64,000 bases of DNA from Geodermatophilaceae bacterium URHB0062 (lineage in GTDB: Bacteria; Actinomycetota; Actinomycetes; Mycobacteriales; Geodermatophilaceae): NCBI GenBank assembly GCA_000620185.1, contig JHVO01000010.1, positions 62,001-126,000 on the forward strand, written 5' to 3'. Position 1 is the first letter of the stretch, and each line of letters begins with the position of its first letter. Shown here one piece after another: positions 8,020 to 16,796 of this stretch. The notes below the pieces were generated by a model that saw nothing but the letters and a program-made list of their open reading frames with translations, had not been told where the DNA came from and made no database searches. Position numbers and translations under genes: made by a program.

Positions 8020-9008
8020 GCCGGCACCGCCACTGCCACCTGCGGCGCGACCACGTCCAGCTGCGGCAGCACGTGGTCGCCGAAGGCGTCGAGGAAGCCG
8101 CGCTGCTCCTGGCCGACGTGGTGCAGGTAGATCTCGTCGAAGCCGAGGTCGGCGTACTCGGCGAGCCAGGCCGCGTGCTGCCCGAGGTCGGCCGACACGT
8201 TGACGACCTTCGCGACGTCCTCCGGCGTCACGTGGGCGCTCGCCGCGTCGAACGCCTCGGCGGTGTCGAGATCCCAGCACACCGGCGGCGGGAAGACGTT
8301 GCTGCGCCACTGGTCGTGGGCGATGGCCGCGGCCCGGTCGGGGTCGGGGTCCCAGGACAGGTGCACCTGCAGCGCCAGCTTTCCGCGGCCGCCGGCGTCC
8401 CGGTAGGCGGCGATCATGTCGCGGAGGCTCTCGTGCGGCTGGTTGACGGTCACCAGCCCGTCGGCCCACTCGGCCCCCGCGCGAGCCGTCGGGATGCTCA
8501 CCGCCGGGCAGACGAGCGCCGGTGGTACCTCGGGCAGGGTCCACAGCCGGGCGCGGTCGACGGTCACCAGGCCGTCGTGGCTGACTTCCTCGCCGGCCAG
8601 CAGCGCGCGGATGACGTCGACGCACTCGCGCAGCCGGGCGTCGCGCACCGCCTTGCGCGGCCAGCCCTGGCCGGTGATGTGCTCGTTCGACGCCTCGCCG
8701 CTGCCCAGCGCGACCCAGAACCGGCCCGGGAACATCGCCCCCAGCGTCCCGATCGCCTGGGCGACGATCGCCGGGTGGTAGCGCTGGCCCGGAGCGTTCA
8801 CCGCCCCGAAGGGCAGTCCCGTCGTCGCCATCGCCGCGCCGAGCCATGTCCACCCGAACGCCGACTGCCCCTGGCGGGCACTCCACGGCGAGAAGTGGTC
8901 GGAGCTCATGGCCGCGGTGAAGCCCACGGCCTCGGCGTGCTGGGTAGCGGCCAGCAGCTGCGTGGGATGGACCTGCTCGTGCGAGTTGTGGAATCCGATC
9001 ACCGGCAT
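8016..9008 (-). CDS. Luciferase-like monooxygenase-fold oxidoreductase (TIGR03885-like)
   Basis: 330 residues, a TIM-barrel LLM flavoprotein. It begins MPVIGFHNSHEQVHPTQLL and contains AMSSDHFSPW, 'FPGRFWVALGSGEASNEH' and a C-terminal 'GFDEIYLHHVG' strand. These match the TIGR03885 group, an F420-class branch thought to use FMN. The gene precedes and overlaps the GH13 gene; I recall this pairing from other bacteria, which suggests a shared but undefined role in sugar metabolism. No F420-specific residue can be asserted. Confidence 0.8.
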   Translation of the reverse strand: MPVIGFHNSHEQVHPTQLLAATQHAEAVGFTAAMSSDHFSPWSARQGQSAFGWTWLGAAMATTGLPFGAVNAPGQRYHPAIVAQAIGTLGAMFPGRFWVALGSGEASNEHITGQGWPRKAVRDARLRECVDVIRALLAGEEVSHDGLVTVDRARLWTLPEVPPALVCPAVSIPTARAGAEWADGLVTVNQPHESLRDMIAAYRDAGGRGKLALQVHLSWDPDPDRAAAIAHDQWRSNVFPPPVCWDLDTAEAFDAASAHVTPEDVAKVVNVSADLGQHAAWLAEYADLGFDEIYLHHVGQEQRGFLDAFGDHVLPQLDVVAPQVAVAVPA

Positions 9009-9045
9009 GCGCTCTGCCTACCGAGGTCCGAGGCGTTCGGCCACC

Positions 9046-9699
9046 TCAATCGAGCAGGTCGGCGACGCGCACCGGATCCGTGGCCACGTCCAGGTGCGCG
9101 CCGTCCGGTCCGCCGGACACCGGCCAGCCACGGGCCCGCGCCTCGGCCGCCGCGTCGTCGTACGCCGGGGAGAGCTGGACGTACGCGGCGCCGTCCTCCG
9201 GCCATTGCTGCGGCACGGGGACGGCGACGTCGTAGAAGTCACCGGGCAGGCGGTGGCCCTCGGCGCGGATCGCCGTGCGCAGCTCCGCGTCGGGGACCAG
9301 CTCGTCGAGGGCGTCGAGGCCCCACCACGTCGTCCAGTCCCTGATCCGGCCGTCCGGCTCGATGAGCGCCGAGATCCGGGACCGGATGTCCTCGTCGGCG
9401 ACCGTCTCTCCGGAGCGCTCCGGCATCTGCGCGTCGATCCAGACCACCCGGGCGGCGCCGACGGCGACGGCCACCGCCGGCAGGGTCACCCCGGCGCCGG
9501 AGAACCCGAGAACGGTCTCCGCCGGGCCCATGAGTGCCGCGGCTTCGCTCCAGCGATCGGGCCAGCCCGCCGAACGCTCCAGCGCGGATCGCAGGTCGGG
9601 GACGGCGACATCGCGTCCCCGGCCCCGGAGCACGTCGGCGAGCGGGCCGAGGACCGCCGGGCCGAGCAGCGGAGGGTGGACGAGCAGCCAGCGCGCCAT
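9046..9699 (-). CDS. Small alpha/beta-hydrolase-like protein
   Basis: 217 residues from ATG (MARWLLVHPPLLGPAVLGPL). A Gly-x-Ser-Gly elbow (VLGFSGAGVTLPAV, Ser at about residue 67) and a preceding HPPLLG strand-turn fit the alpha/beta hydrolase fold, though the protein is short and no catalytic Asp/His pair stands out. A divergent gene starts only 17 nt from this ATG, so both promoters must overlap coding sequence or each other. Function unknown. Confidence 0.6.
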   Translation of the reverse strand: MARWLLVHPPLLGPAVLGPLADVLRGRGRDVAVPDLRSALERSAGWPDRWSEAAALMGPAETVLGFSGAGVTLPAVAVAVGAARVVWIDAQMPERSGETVADEDIRSRISALIEPDGRIRDWTTWWGLDALDELVPDAELRTAIRAEGHRLPGDFYDVAVPVPQQWPEDGAAYVQLSPAYDDAAAEARARGWPVSGGPDGAHLDVATDPVRVADLLD

Positions 9700-9716
9700 G
9701 CAGGCAGTGTGGCGGT

Positions 9717-10778
9717 GTGGACGACGACCTGCGCGCGCTGCGCGACGCCTGCGACCGCGCCCTGACCGGGCACGGCGTTCCCCGCGCCGACCGCCTGCTC
9801 GCCACGATCCCGCCCGGCACGGCGGTGGACCGCTACGGCGACGGCGGCGTCGTCGCCGAACTGGAGGCGGAGATCGCCGGCGTCCTCGGGCTCCCGGCGG
9901 CGGTCTACCTGCCCAGCGGGACCATGGCCCAGCAGTCGGTGCTGCGCGTGCACGCCGACCGGCGGGCACTGCGGACCGTCGTCTTTCACCCCGAGTGCCA
10001 CCTCGACCGGCACGAGGGGCGGGCGCTCGAGCGCCTGCACGGCCTCGTGGGCCGCCCGGTCGGCGACCGGTCCCGGCTGCTGACGCTCGAGGACCTGACC
10101 GCGGTGGCGGAGTCCCCCGCCGCGCTGGTGATCGAGCTGCCCCAGCGCGACCTCGGCGGCCAGCAGCCCAGCTGGGACGACCTGCAGGCGCAGGTCGCCT
10201 GGGCCCGTGACCGGGGCGCCGCCGCCCACCTCGACGGCGCGCGCCTGTGGGAGTCCTCGGCCGGCTATGGCCGGTCGCCGGCCGAGATCGCCGCGCTCTT
10301 CGACACCACCTACGTCAGCTTCTACAAGGGCATCGGCGCCCTGCCCGGCTGCTGCCTGGCCGGCCCTGAGGACGTCGTCGCGGAGGTACGCGAGTGGCGC
10401 GGCCGGATGGGCGGCACGCTGTTCGGCCTGTGGCCCGGTGCGGCGTCCGCGCTGTCCTGCCTGCGCCACCGGCTGCCCCGGATGCCGGAGTACCTGGACC
10501 GTGCCCTTGCGATCGCCGACGCCGTGCGCGACCTCCCCGGCGTCAGCGTCGTCCCCGATCCGCCGCAGACGCCGATGCTGCATCTGCTGCTGCGCACGTT
10601 CCCGGAGGCGTTCGCCGCGGCGGCCCGCACGCTGGCCGAGCAGGGGCTGTGGACGTGGGAGAAACCCATGCCCACCGGCGACCCCGGCGTCCAGCGGGTC
10701 GAGTTCTCCGTCGGCGATGCCACCATGGCGCTGTCGATCGACGACGTCCGGTCCGCGATCGGCGCCCTGAGCCGGTAG
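9717..10778 (+). CDS. Threonine aldolase/beta-eliminating lyase family PLP enzyme
   Basis: 353 residues, from a GTG start where homology begins. It has a fold-type I PLP layout: YLPSGTMAQQSVLRVH (about 64-79), the cofactor Asp in HLDGARLWE (Asp173) and the Schiff-base lysine Lys204 in YVSFYKGIGALPGC. Low-specificity threonine aldolases have the similar signature SFSKGLGAP. The expected reaction is cleavage of beta-hydroxy amino acids to glycine and an aldehyde. The stop codon TAG forms the loop of a convergent hairpin with the LysE gene. Confidence 0.8.
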   Translation: MDDDLRALRDACDRALTGHGVPRADRLLATIPPGTAVDRYGDGGVVAELEAEIAGVLGLPAAVYLPSGTMAQQSVLRVHADRRALRTVVFHPECHLDRHEGRALERLHGLVGRPVGDRSRLLTLEDLTAVAESPAALVIELPQRDLGGQQPSWDDLQAQVAWARDRGAAAHLDGARLWESSAGYGRSPAEIAALFDTTYVSFYKGIGALPGCCLAGPEDVVAEVREWRGRMGGTLFGLWPGAASALSCLRHRLPRMPEYLDRALAIADAVRDLPGVSVVPDPPQTPMLHLLLRTFPEAFAAAARTLAEQGLWTWEKPMPTGDPGVQRVEFSVGDATMALSIDDVRSAIGALSR

Positions 10779-10786
10779 CCGGCTCA
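10768..10786. terminator. Convergent hairpin containing both stop codons
   Basis: TGAGCCGG (10768-10775) and CCGGCTCA (10779-10786) form a perfect 8-bp stem. The 3-nt loop is the TAG stop of the aldolase gene, and the last three bases are the stop of the opposing LysE gene. Likely a bidirectional terminator; no T-run is present. Confidence 0.5.
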
Positions 10787-11425
10787 GCGGCCGGCGGCCG
10801 CCAGGCGCAGCCCGAACCCGACGAGCGTGACCCCGGTGACGCCGTCGATGCCGCGAGCGGCGGCCGGCCGCCGCAGCCACCGGCTCAGCACGCCCACGAG
10901 CGCGATCAGGACGGCGAACCACGCCAGCGTGAGCACGGCGTGGACGCCGGTCAGCAGCAGGCCGACCGGAAGCGGGTCGCTGCCAGCGGGCATGAACTGC
11001 GGCAGCAGGGCGACGTAGAAGACGCCGACCTTCGGGTTGAGCAGATTCGTGCCCAGACCCATCCGGGCCGCGCGCCACGGCGAGACCCGGGCGGCGGCGG
11101 GCACGGCGTCCGCTTCCTTCCGGGAGCGCGCCGCCCGCAGGAGCATGCGGACGCCGAAGACCACCAGGTAGGCGGCGCCGGCGTAGCGCAGCACGTCGAA
11201 GGCCAGCTCGGACGCGGTGAGCAGGGCCGAGACGCCGACCGCCGCGGCCGCGCCCCAGACGAACAGGCCGGCGACGATGCCGGCGGCGGTGGCCAGCGCC
11301 TCGCGGCGGCTCTGGGTGAGCGCGGCCCGCAGCACGAGGGCGGTGTCGAGGCCGGGCGTGAGGGTGAGTACCGCGGCCACCAGCGTGAAGGTCAGTACCG
11401 CCGTCCCGAGGGTCACGGGCCCCAT
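10784..11425 (-). CDS. LysE family amino-acid exporter
   Basis: 213 residues, six predicted membrane helices. The LysE/RhtB signature is clear: LTFTLVAAVLTLTPGLDTALVLR at the N-terminus (TPGPD-type motif), G...G...W near residues 45-55, and 'GLGTNLLNPKVGVFYVALLPQF' (about 125-147). The family exports amino acids or derivatives. The ATG at 11425 (MGPVTLG) gives the usual family length. It is divergent from the glucanotransferase gene and convergent with the aldolase gene. Confidence 0.85.
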   Translation of the reverse strand: MGPVTLGTAVLTFTLVAAVLTLTPGLDTALVLRAALTQSRREALATAAGIVAGLFVWGAAAAVGVSALLTASELAFDVLRYAGAAYLVVFGVRMLLRAARSRKEADAVPAAARVSPWRAARMGLGTNLLNPKVGVFYVALLPQFMPAGSDPLPVGLLLTGVHAVLTLAWFAVLIALVGVLSRWLRRPAAARGIDGVTGVTLVGFGLRLAAAGR

Positions 11426-11486
11426 GATGACGGGGCCTCCGGGCACCCGAACTGCGGCCCTCCGGGCTTGCGGCGAGGATCGGGAG

Positions 11487-13340
11487 GTGACGAGCACGCC
11501 GACGACGGACGAATGGGGCATCGACGCCAGCTGGCTCGACGCCCTCGACGAGGAGCACCAGGTCGCCCAGGCGACGATCGAGCGGCTGCGGGGGGTCATC
11601 GGCACACCGCCGGCCGATCTCGACGACCGCGCACCGATCGTCGCGCGGCCCGGGGACGCCCTGGAGATCGACGAGGCGCAGGTCGTCTGCGAGGACGGCG
11701 AGGTGCGCACCGTCGACGGCGAGCTGCCCGACGACTTCCCGCTGGGCTACCACTGGCTGCAGTCGGCGGGGGGCTCCCGCCGGCGGCTGATCGTCTCCCC
11801 CGGCCGCTGCTGGCTGCCCGAGGACCGGGCGTGGGGCTGGGCGGTGCAGCTGTACGCGACCCGAAGCCGGGCCAGCTGGGGCATCGGCGACCTGGCCGAC
11901 CTGCGCTCGGTCCGCCGCATGGCCGCCGACCAGGGTGCCGGCTTCGTGCTGATCAACCCGCTGCACGCGGTCGCGCCCATCCCCCAGCAGGAGTCGAGCC
12001 CCTACCTGCCGGCCACCCGACGGTTCCTCAACCCGATCTACCTGCGGGTGTCGGAGGTACCGGGCGCCGACGGCGTGGACCTGGAGGACGACGCCGGCCG
12101 CGCGCTGTCCGACGGGCCGCTCATCGACCGCGATGCCATCTGGGCCCGCAAGCGCGAGGTGCTCATGCGGATCTTCTTCGCGCACGGCGGCGGCGAGGCC
12201 TTCGCCCGGTGGCGCGAGGAGCAGGGGCAGACCCTGCAGGACTGGGCAACCTGGGCCGCGATCGCCGAGGAGCACGGCGCCGACTGGCACGCGTGGCCCG
12301 AGGAGTTGCGCCGTTCCGACGGGCCGGCGCTCGCCGGCTACGTCGAGCAGCACGGCGCCGTCGTCGCCTTCCACGCCTGGCTGCAGTGGGCGCTGGAGCT
12401 GCAGCTGACCGCCGCCACGGCGGGCATGACGGTGATCCAGGACCTGCCGATCGGCGTCGCGGGCGGCGGCGCCGACGCCTGGACCTGGCAGGACGTGCTG
12501 GCGCAGGGTGCGAGCGTCGGCGCCCCGCCCGACGCGTTCAACTCGCAGGGCCAGGACTGGGGCTCACCGCCGCTGATCCCGTGGCGGCTGCGCGAGGCGG
12601 ACTACGAGCCGTTCATCCAGTCGATCCGGGCCACGATGGCCGGTGCCGGCGGCCTGCGGATCGACCACGTCATGGGCCTGTTCCGGCTGTGGTGGGTGCC
12701 GGCCGAGGGTCCCGGCAGCGGCGGCTCGGCGGCGGACGGCGCCTACGTGCGCTACCCCGCCGAGGACCTGCTCGACATCGTCGCGCTGGAGAGCCACCGG
12801 GCGCAGGCCCTCGTCGTCGGCGAGGACCTCGGCACCGTCGAGGACGGCGTCCGGGAGGCCCTGTCCGAGCACGGCATCCTGTCCTACCGGCTGCTGTGGT
12901 TCGAGGACGACGACCCCGCGGAGTGGCCGGCCGAGGCGATGGCCGCGGTCAGCACGCACGACCTCCCGACGGTCGCGGGGCTCTGGACCGGGTCGGACGT
13001 GGCGGAGCAGCGCGAGCAGGGCACGGGCACCGACGAGGAGCTGGAGCGGGGCCGCACGTCGCTGCTCGACCACCTGCCCGGGGTTCCGGAGGGCGCATCG
13101 GCCGAGGTGGCGGTGGAGCGCGCCTACCGCCTGCTGGGCCGGGCACCGTCGCTGCTGCTGTCGGCCACCCTGGACGACGCCGTCGCCGAGGAGCGGCGGC
13201 CGAACATGCCGGGCACCACCGACCGCCCGAACTGGTCGCTGCCGCTGCCGGTGCCGGTCGAGGACCTGCCCGGCCATCCGCTGGTGCAGAACGTTGCGCG
13301 CACTCTGGCCGAGGGGCTCTCCGGAGGGTCCCCGGGCTGA
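11487..13340 (+). CDS. malQ: 4-alpha-glucanotransferase (amylomaltase, GH77)
   Basis: 617 residues. After an N-terminal region typical of actinobacterial MalQ, the GH77 barrel starts near residue 103 (WGWAVQLYATRSRASWGIGDLADL). SSPYLPATRRFLNPIYL lies near 175. Catalytic residues are Asp (about 392, GLRIDHVMGLFRLWW), Glu (about 445, VVGEDLGTV) and Asp (about 491, STHDLPT). The enzyme disproportionates maltodextrins in the cytoplasm and fits with the GH13 enzyme nearby. The GTG start has GAGGAT 6 nt upstream. Confidence 0.93.
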   Translation: MTSTPTTDEWGIDASWLDALDEEHQVAQATIERLRGVIGTPPADLDDRAPIVARPGDALEIDEAQVVCEDGEVRTVDGELPDDFPLGYHWLQSAGGSRRRLIVSPGRCWLPEDRAWGWAVQLYATRSRASWGIGDLADLRSVRRMAADQGAGFVLINPLHAVAPIPQQESSPYLPATRRFLNPIYLRVSEVPGADGVDLEDDAGRALSDGPLIDRDAIWARKREVLMRIFFAHGGGEAFARWREEQGQTLQDWATWAAIAEEHGADWHAWPEELRRSDGPALAGYVEQHGAVVAFHAWLQWALELQLTAATAGMTVIQDLPIGVAGGGADAWTWQDVLAQGASVGAPPDAFNSQGQDWGSPPLIPWRLREADYEPFIQSIRATMAGAGGLRIDHVMGLFRLWWVPAEGPGSGGSAADGAYVRYPAEDLLDIVALESHRAQALVVGEDLGTVEDGVREALSEHGILSYRLLWFEDDDPAEWPAEAMAAVSTHDLPTVAGLWTGSDVAEQREQGTGTDEELERGRTSLLDHLPGVPEGASAEVAVERAYRLLGRAPSLLLSATLDDAVAEERRPNMPGTTDRPNWSLPLPVPVEDLPGHPLVQNVARTLAEGLSGGSPG

Positions 13341-13406
13341 TCCGTCGGCGGCACGCCGTCCACAGGTTGTCGAACACCCGTTCGACTCTCGTGCGACACT
13401 TCGGGG

Positions 13407-13718
13407 GTGGCCGGCGGCATGACTCCAGGACGCGGCGGACGCTCGCTGGGCGAGCGGGCGGCGGCCTCCGGCGTCCCGGTGCCCGAGCCGGCGGACCCTC
13501 CGCAGTCGTCGTACGCCGCCGCCGGTGACGGCGGGGAGGGCCGGCACTGCTGGGTCCGCGACCCGCCCGACTCCCCCGGCACGTGGCCGGGCCTGCTCGT
13601 CGAGTGGCGGCAGCGCAACGGCGGCTGGCAGGGGCGGGTGGTCTACACCGTCATCGGCCCGCACGGTGCCGCGCTCGTCGAGTCGTGGCTGCCGGCCGCA
13701 CGCCTCGAGCCGCGCTGA
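13407..13718 (+). CDS. Hypothetical protein
   Basis: 103 residues from GTG (an ATG lies at 13419). The C-terminal half reads as a compact beta domain: GRHCWVRDPP, TWPGLLVEWRQRNGGWQGRVVYTVIGP and ALVESWLPAARLEP. This pattern recurs in actinobacterial small proteins, but I cannot name a function. It lies 66 nt downstream of malQ on the same strand. Confidence 0.55.
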   Translation: MAGGMTPGRGGRSLGERAAASGVPVPEPADPPQSSYAAAGDGGEGRHCWVRDPPDSPGTWPGLLVEWRQRNGGWQGRVVYTVIGPHGAALVESWLPAARLEPR

Positions 13719-13786
13719 TCACGGTTGGCCGGCTGGTGACCGGGCTATGGCCGCTGGGTCAGAACTCTCTTCCGGATGGAGCACCG

Positions 13787-13987
13787 ATGACCTCCCCCGA
13801 CGACGGCCCCACCCTCGACGACGTCATGGACACCGACGAGAACCCCACCCGCGACCGCACGCAGCACGCCAAGGACCCGCACCCGAGCGACGAGGTGCTC
13901 GAGCACCGGACGGAGGTCGAGCGCCAGGCCGTCGGCTCCGACGATGCCGACCCGGCCGGCGCCGAGGAGCACGCCGCCACCGACTGA
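13787..13987 (+). CDS. Small acidic hypothetical protein
   Basis: 66 residues, strongly acidic and Asp/Glu/His-rich (MTSPDDGPTLDDVMDTDENP...), with no hydrophobic core, so probably disordered. The ATG has GGAG (TGGAGCACCG) 5-9 nt upstream. The next gene begins 3 nt after its stop, so they form one unit. No family recognised. Confidence 0.5.
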   Translation: MTSPDDGPTLDDVMDTDENPTRDRTQHAKDPHPSDEVLEHRTEVERQAVGSDDADPAGAEEHAATD

Positions 13988-13990
13988 CAC

Positions 13991-14428
13991 ATGCGGCTGA
14001 CCGAGGACGACGTCGCCTGCTGGGTGCTGAAGACCACCCGCCCTCCGGCGGCCATCGACGCCGGGTGGCGGCCGGGTACGGCCCGGTCGCTGACCCGGTG
14101 CGTGCGCCGGTCCTATCGCCTCGATCTCATGGCCGCCGGGCAACCGTGCCTGCTCTGGCTCAGCGGCCGGGACCGGCCCGGCGTGCACGCGCTCGGTGAG
14201 CTCACCGGGGGTGCCGAGCCGGACGGCGAGGGCTGGAGCGTGCCGGTCACGTTCACGCTGCTGGCCGAGCCCGTGGCACGGGCCGAGCTGGTGGTCGACC
14301 TCGTGGCGCGCGAGGCCGAGGTGATCCGCATGCCGGCCGGCAGCAACCCGTCGTGGCTCTCGGCCGGGCAGTTCGGCGCCGTCCTCTCCCGGGCCGGGGA
14401 GAGCCGCCTGCGACCATGGACGGCGTGA
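13991..14428 (+). CDS. EVE/PUA-like domain protein
   Basis: 145 residues. The start MRLTEDDVACWVLKTTRPP, followed by a basic stretch (LTRCVRRSYRLDLMAAGQPCLLWLSG) and 'GVHALGELTGG', resembles the EVE branch of the PUA fold. EVE proteins bind modified nucleobases or RNA. The assignment rests on pattern only. It starts 3 nt after the small acidic gene, and its end overlaps the DUF998 gene by 13 nt. Confidence 0.5.
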   Translation: MRLTEDDVACWVLKTTRPPAAIDAGWRPGTARSLTRCVRRSYRLDLMAAGQPCLLWLSGRDRPGVHALGELTGGAEPDGEGWSVPVTFTLLAEPVARAELVVDLVAREAEVIRMPAGSNPSWLSAGQFGAVLSRAGESRLRPWTA

Positions 14429-15213
14429 CACCGAACCGACTCCGGGCGGGCGCGCTCGCCTGGTTGCTGACCCTCCAGTTCTTCGTCGTGGAGGCGATCG
14501 CCGCCGCGCGGTTCGACGGCTCGTACTCCTACGTCGACGACGTCATCAGTGACCTGGGCACGTCGGCGTCGGTGGCGGCCCAGCTGATGAACGCCTCGTT
14601 CGTGCTGCAGGCCGCGCTGATCCTGACAGGTGCGCTGCTGCTGCGGCCGGCGCTGCCCGGCCTGTCGGGGCGGGTGGCGCCGGTGCTGCTGGAGCTGGCG
14701 GCGGCCGGCGTGCTGATGGTCGGGGTCTTCCCCAGCGACGGTCACTCGGCCCTGCACGCGACCGGGGCGGTGCTGCACCTGGTCTGCGGGGGGCTGGGGC
14801 TGATCGCGCTGGCGTACTCGGTGCGCCCGCGTTCGGAGGCGGTGGGCACGACGCTGGCCCTGCTCGGGCTCGTCGGCATCGCGATGACGGTGTTCTTCAT
14901 CGCCGGCGTCACGGAATACCTGGGCGAGGGCGGCACGGAGCGCGCCGCCGCCTACGTCATCCCCCTCGGGCTGGCGCTGACCGGCGGAGCCCTGTGGCGC
15001 CTGGCCGGTCCCCGGTCGTCGTCCCACCCGGCGTCCGCTCGTCAGACCGCGCGGGAACAGGCCCGCGCGGAGCGGGCCGAGCGCGCGCACCAGCGCGACG
15101 AGGCTCTCGAGGCGGCGGCCCGCCGAAAGGCGGCCGAGGCCGATCGGCCCGCCGACGAGCAGGACGACGACGCCGAGGACCCGTGGGCTCCCCCGCGGCG
15201 GCGCGCCGACTGA
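14416..15213 (+). CDS. DUF998 family membrane protein with charged C-terminal coil
   Basis: 265 residues. Six to seven membrane segments occupy about 1-205 and match DUF998: LTLQFFVVEAIAAARF, 'YVDDVISDLGTS', 'NASFVLQAALILTGALLL' and 'FPSDGHSALHATGAVLHL'. The last 60 residues are a highly charged Ala/Arg/Glu helix (about 210-250), probably a cytoplasmic coiled coil. The start MDGVTPNR at 14416 is preferred over upstream codons because the hydrophobic core begins right after. Function unknown. Confidence 0.75.
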   Translation: MDGVTPNRLRAGALAWLLTLQFFVVEAIAAARFDGSYSYVDDVISDLGTSASVAAQLMNASFVLQAALILTGALLLRPALPGLSGRVAPVLLELAAAGVLMVGVFPSDGHSALHATGAVLHLVCGGLGLIALAYSVRPRSEAVGTTLALLGLVGIAMTVFFIAGVTEYLGEGGTERAAAYVIPLGLALTGGALWRLAGPRSSSHPASARQTAREQARAERAERAHQRDEALEAAARRKAAEADRPADEQDDDAEDPWAPPRRRAD

Positions 15214-15220
15214 CGCCGGC

Positions 15221-16261
15221 TCAGGCCGTTTCGAACCGCAGCACGTCCTCGACCGGCCGGCGCCCGCTCACCGCGCCGGGGTCGCTGGGCGGATAGCCCA
15301 TGCGCAGCAGGAACTGCGGGTACCCGATCAGGGACAGCCGCTGCTGCATGCGCGTTCGGGTGTCCGGCCAGTCGAGTGCCTGGGTGAGCGGCGAGGCCGC
15401 CACACCGGCGGCGGTGGCCCGCAGCAGCACGCGGGCCAGGGCGCGGCCGGACTGCAGCCACGCGGTGTGGTCGTCGCCGGTCGTGCCCATGAGGAGGACC
15501 GTCGGCCGCTCGACGTCCGGCGGCGGCGCGTCCGGGTCGCCGGCGGCACGGAACTCGCGGGACTCCCGCTGCCCGACGACGAAGTCACGGATGAGCCAGT
15601 TCGACGGCCGTTCGCGAGGATCGCCGCTCGGCACCGCCTCCACCGGCACGCCGTCGACGGCGCCGGGGTCTGTACGCATCCAGCTCTGCAGCTCCGCGAC
15701 GTAGGCGGGGTCGCCCTGCTCCATCTCCTCGGCCCGCGAGATGAGGAACACGGTCGCGACCTCCTCCTCGGACCGGGTGATCGGCTTGCACCACGTGTCG
15801 AACCGGGCCGCCTCCTGCTGCAGGGCGTCGACGAGGTCGCCGGGTACCGCCTGGGGCAGGAACGGTGCCCGGACGGTGTGCCGGCGGTCGATCGCGTCGG
15901 CCAGCGACCGCTCGTCGGCCGAGGTCTCGTGCGCGCCCGTCACGCGCACCGTGGCCAGGTGGTCGGAGGCGTCGCCGTCCGGCAGCAGGTCGACCTCGGC
16001 CGTGAGCCCCCGTGCGGCCAGCGCGACGACGGCGAACTCCACGGCGATGCCGCAGCTGATCACCTGCTGCCGGCCCGACGGGTCCAGCACCGGCAGTGCC
16101 CGCTCGTGGTCGAAGTGCAGCTCTACCTGATCGGCGGACGCGGTGAAGCGCCACGGCTGCGTGTTGTGGATCGACGGCGCCTTGACCGCGGCGGCCACCA
16201 CCTGCGCCCAGTCCTGCTCCTCCACGCCGACCTCCCGGTCATCCGTTCCGCGACCCGTCAT
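15221..16261 (-). CDS. Acg-type nitroreductase-family protein
   Basis: 346 residues. The beginning AAAVKAPSIHNTQPWRF (about 20-36) is the hallmark of the Acg group of FMN nitroreductase-fold proteins, and 'ISCGIAVEFAVVALAARGL' and 'WLQSGRALARVLLRATAAGV' also fit. Mycobacterial Acg binds FMN without classical nitroreductase activity and belongs to the dormancy regulon. The divergent neighbour is an FMN split-barrel protein, a pairing seen in that regulon. The start at 16261 (MTGRGTDD) is likely; a GTG at VGVEEQDW is possible. Confidence 0.82.
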   Translation of the reverse strand: MTGRGTDDREVGVEEQDWAQVVAAAVKAPSIHNTQPWRFTASADQVELHFDHERALPVLDPSGRQQVISCGIAVEFAVVALAARGLTAEVDLLPDGDASDHLATVRVTGAHETSADERSLADAIDRRHTVRAPFLPQAVPGDLVDALQQEAARFDTWCKPITRSEEEVATVFLISRAEEMEQGDPAYVAELQSWMRTDPGAVDGVPVEAVPSGDPRERPSNWLIRDFVVGQRESREFRAAGDPDAPPPDVERPTVLLMGTTGDDHTAWLQSGRALARVLLRATAAGVAASPLTQALDWPDTRTRMQQRLSLIGYPQFLLRMGYPPSDPGAVSGRRPVEDVLRFETA

Positions 16262-16325
16262 GGTCGTGCCTACCCCATCGCGGCTTTCCCCTGCACACCC
16301 GGTCGTCCCTGGCCAGGATGGGGCC

Positions 16326-16796
16326 ATGACGAACCCATCGGATCAGGCGGGCTCCGAGGCGACGATGCAGGTCCTGCCCACCGACGAGTGCTATCGGCTG
16401 CTGGGCACCCACGAGCTGGGGCGGCTCGGGTTCAACGCCGAGCACTATCCGCTGATCTTCCCGGTCAACTACGCCCTTGACGGCACGACCCTGGTCATCC
16501 GGACGGCGTCCGACACGATCGTGCGAGCCGCCGAGCACGCCAACGTGACGTTCGAGGTGGACGAGGTCGACCGGCGGACCCGGAGCGGGTGGACCGTCCT
16601 CGTGCGCGGGACGGCCGAGGAGGTCGGCGAGGAGCACCGCCTCGAGCTGGTGGAGAGGACGCTGCAGACCGGCGTCGAACCGTGGGCGCCGGGAACGAAG
16701 GGGCACTGGTTCCGGCTGATCCCGCACGACATCTCCGGCCGGCGGATCGTGCCCGGCGAACTGCCGCCGGCCGTGGATCCGCGCGCCTACCTCTGA
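16326..16796 (+). CDS. Pyridoxamine 5'-phosphate oxidase-family protein
   Basis: 156 residues. A split-barrel flavin-binding protein of the 'CYRLLGTHELGRLGFN...PLIFPVNYALDGTTLVIRTA' type, with VTFEVDEVDRRTRSGWTVLVRGTAEEV in the centre and a C-terminal RLIPHDISGRRI. Close relatives are annotated as PPOX-class or general stress flavoproteins. It is divergent from the Acg-like gene with a 64-nt gap, which may serve both promoters. Confidence 0.82.
   Translation: MTNPSDQAGSEATMQVLPTDECYRLLGTHELGRLGFNAEHYPLIFPVNYALDGTTLVIRTASDTIVRAAEHANVTFEVDEVDRRTRSGWTVLVRGTAEEVGEEHRLELVERTLQTGVEPWAPGTKGHWFRLIPHDISGRRIVPGELPPAVDPRAYL

Noticed and set aside
6340-8886. Single 848-aa GH13 fusion protein
   Set aside because: The upstream part in this frame is the antisense or out-of-frame reading of the luciferase-like gene; the enzyme begins at MKITDTADLWW (8019).
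10394-13528. Very long + strand frame across several genes
   Set aside because: Arg/Gly/Ala-rich composition typical of a wrong frame in high-GC DNA; contradicted by malQ and lysE.
16262-16325. DosR-type dormancy box between the Acg-like and PPOX genes
   Set aside because: GGTCGTCCCTGGCC resembles half of the motif only; no full GGGAC-n-GTCCC palindrome.
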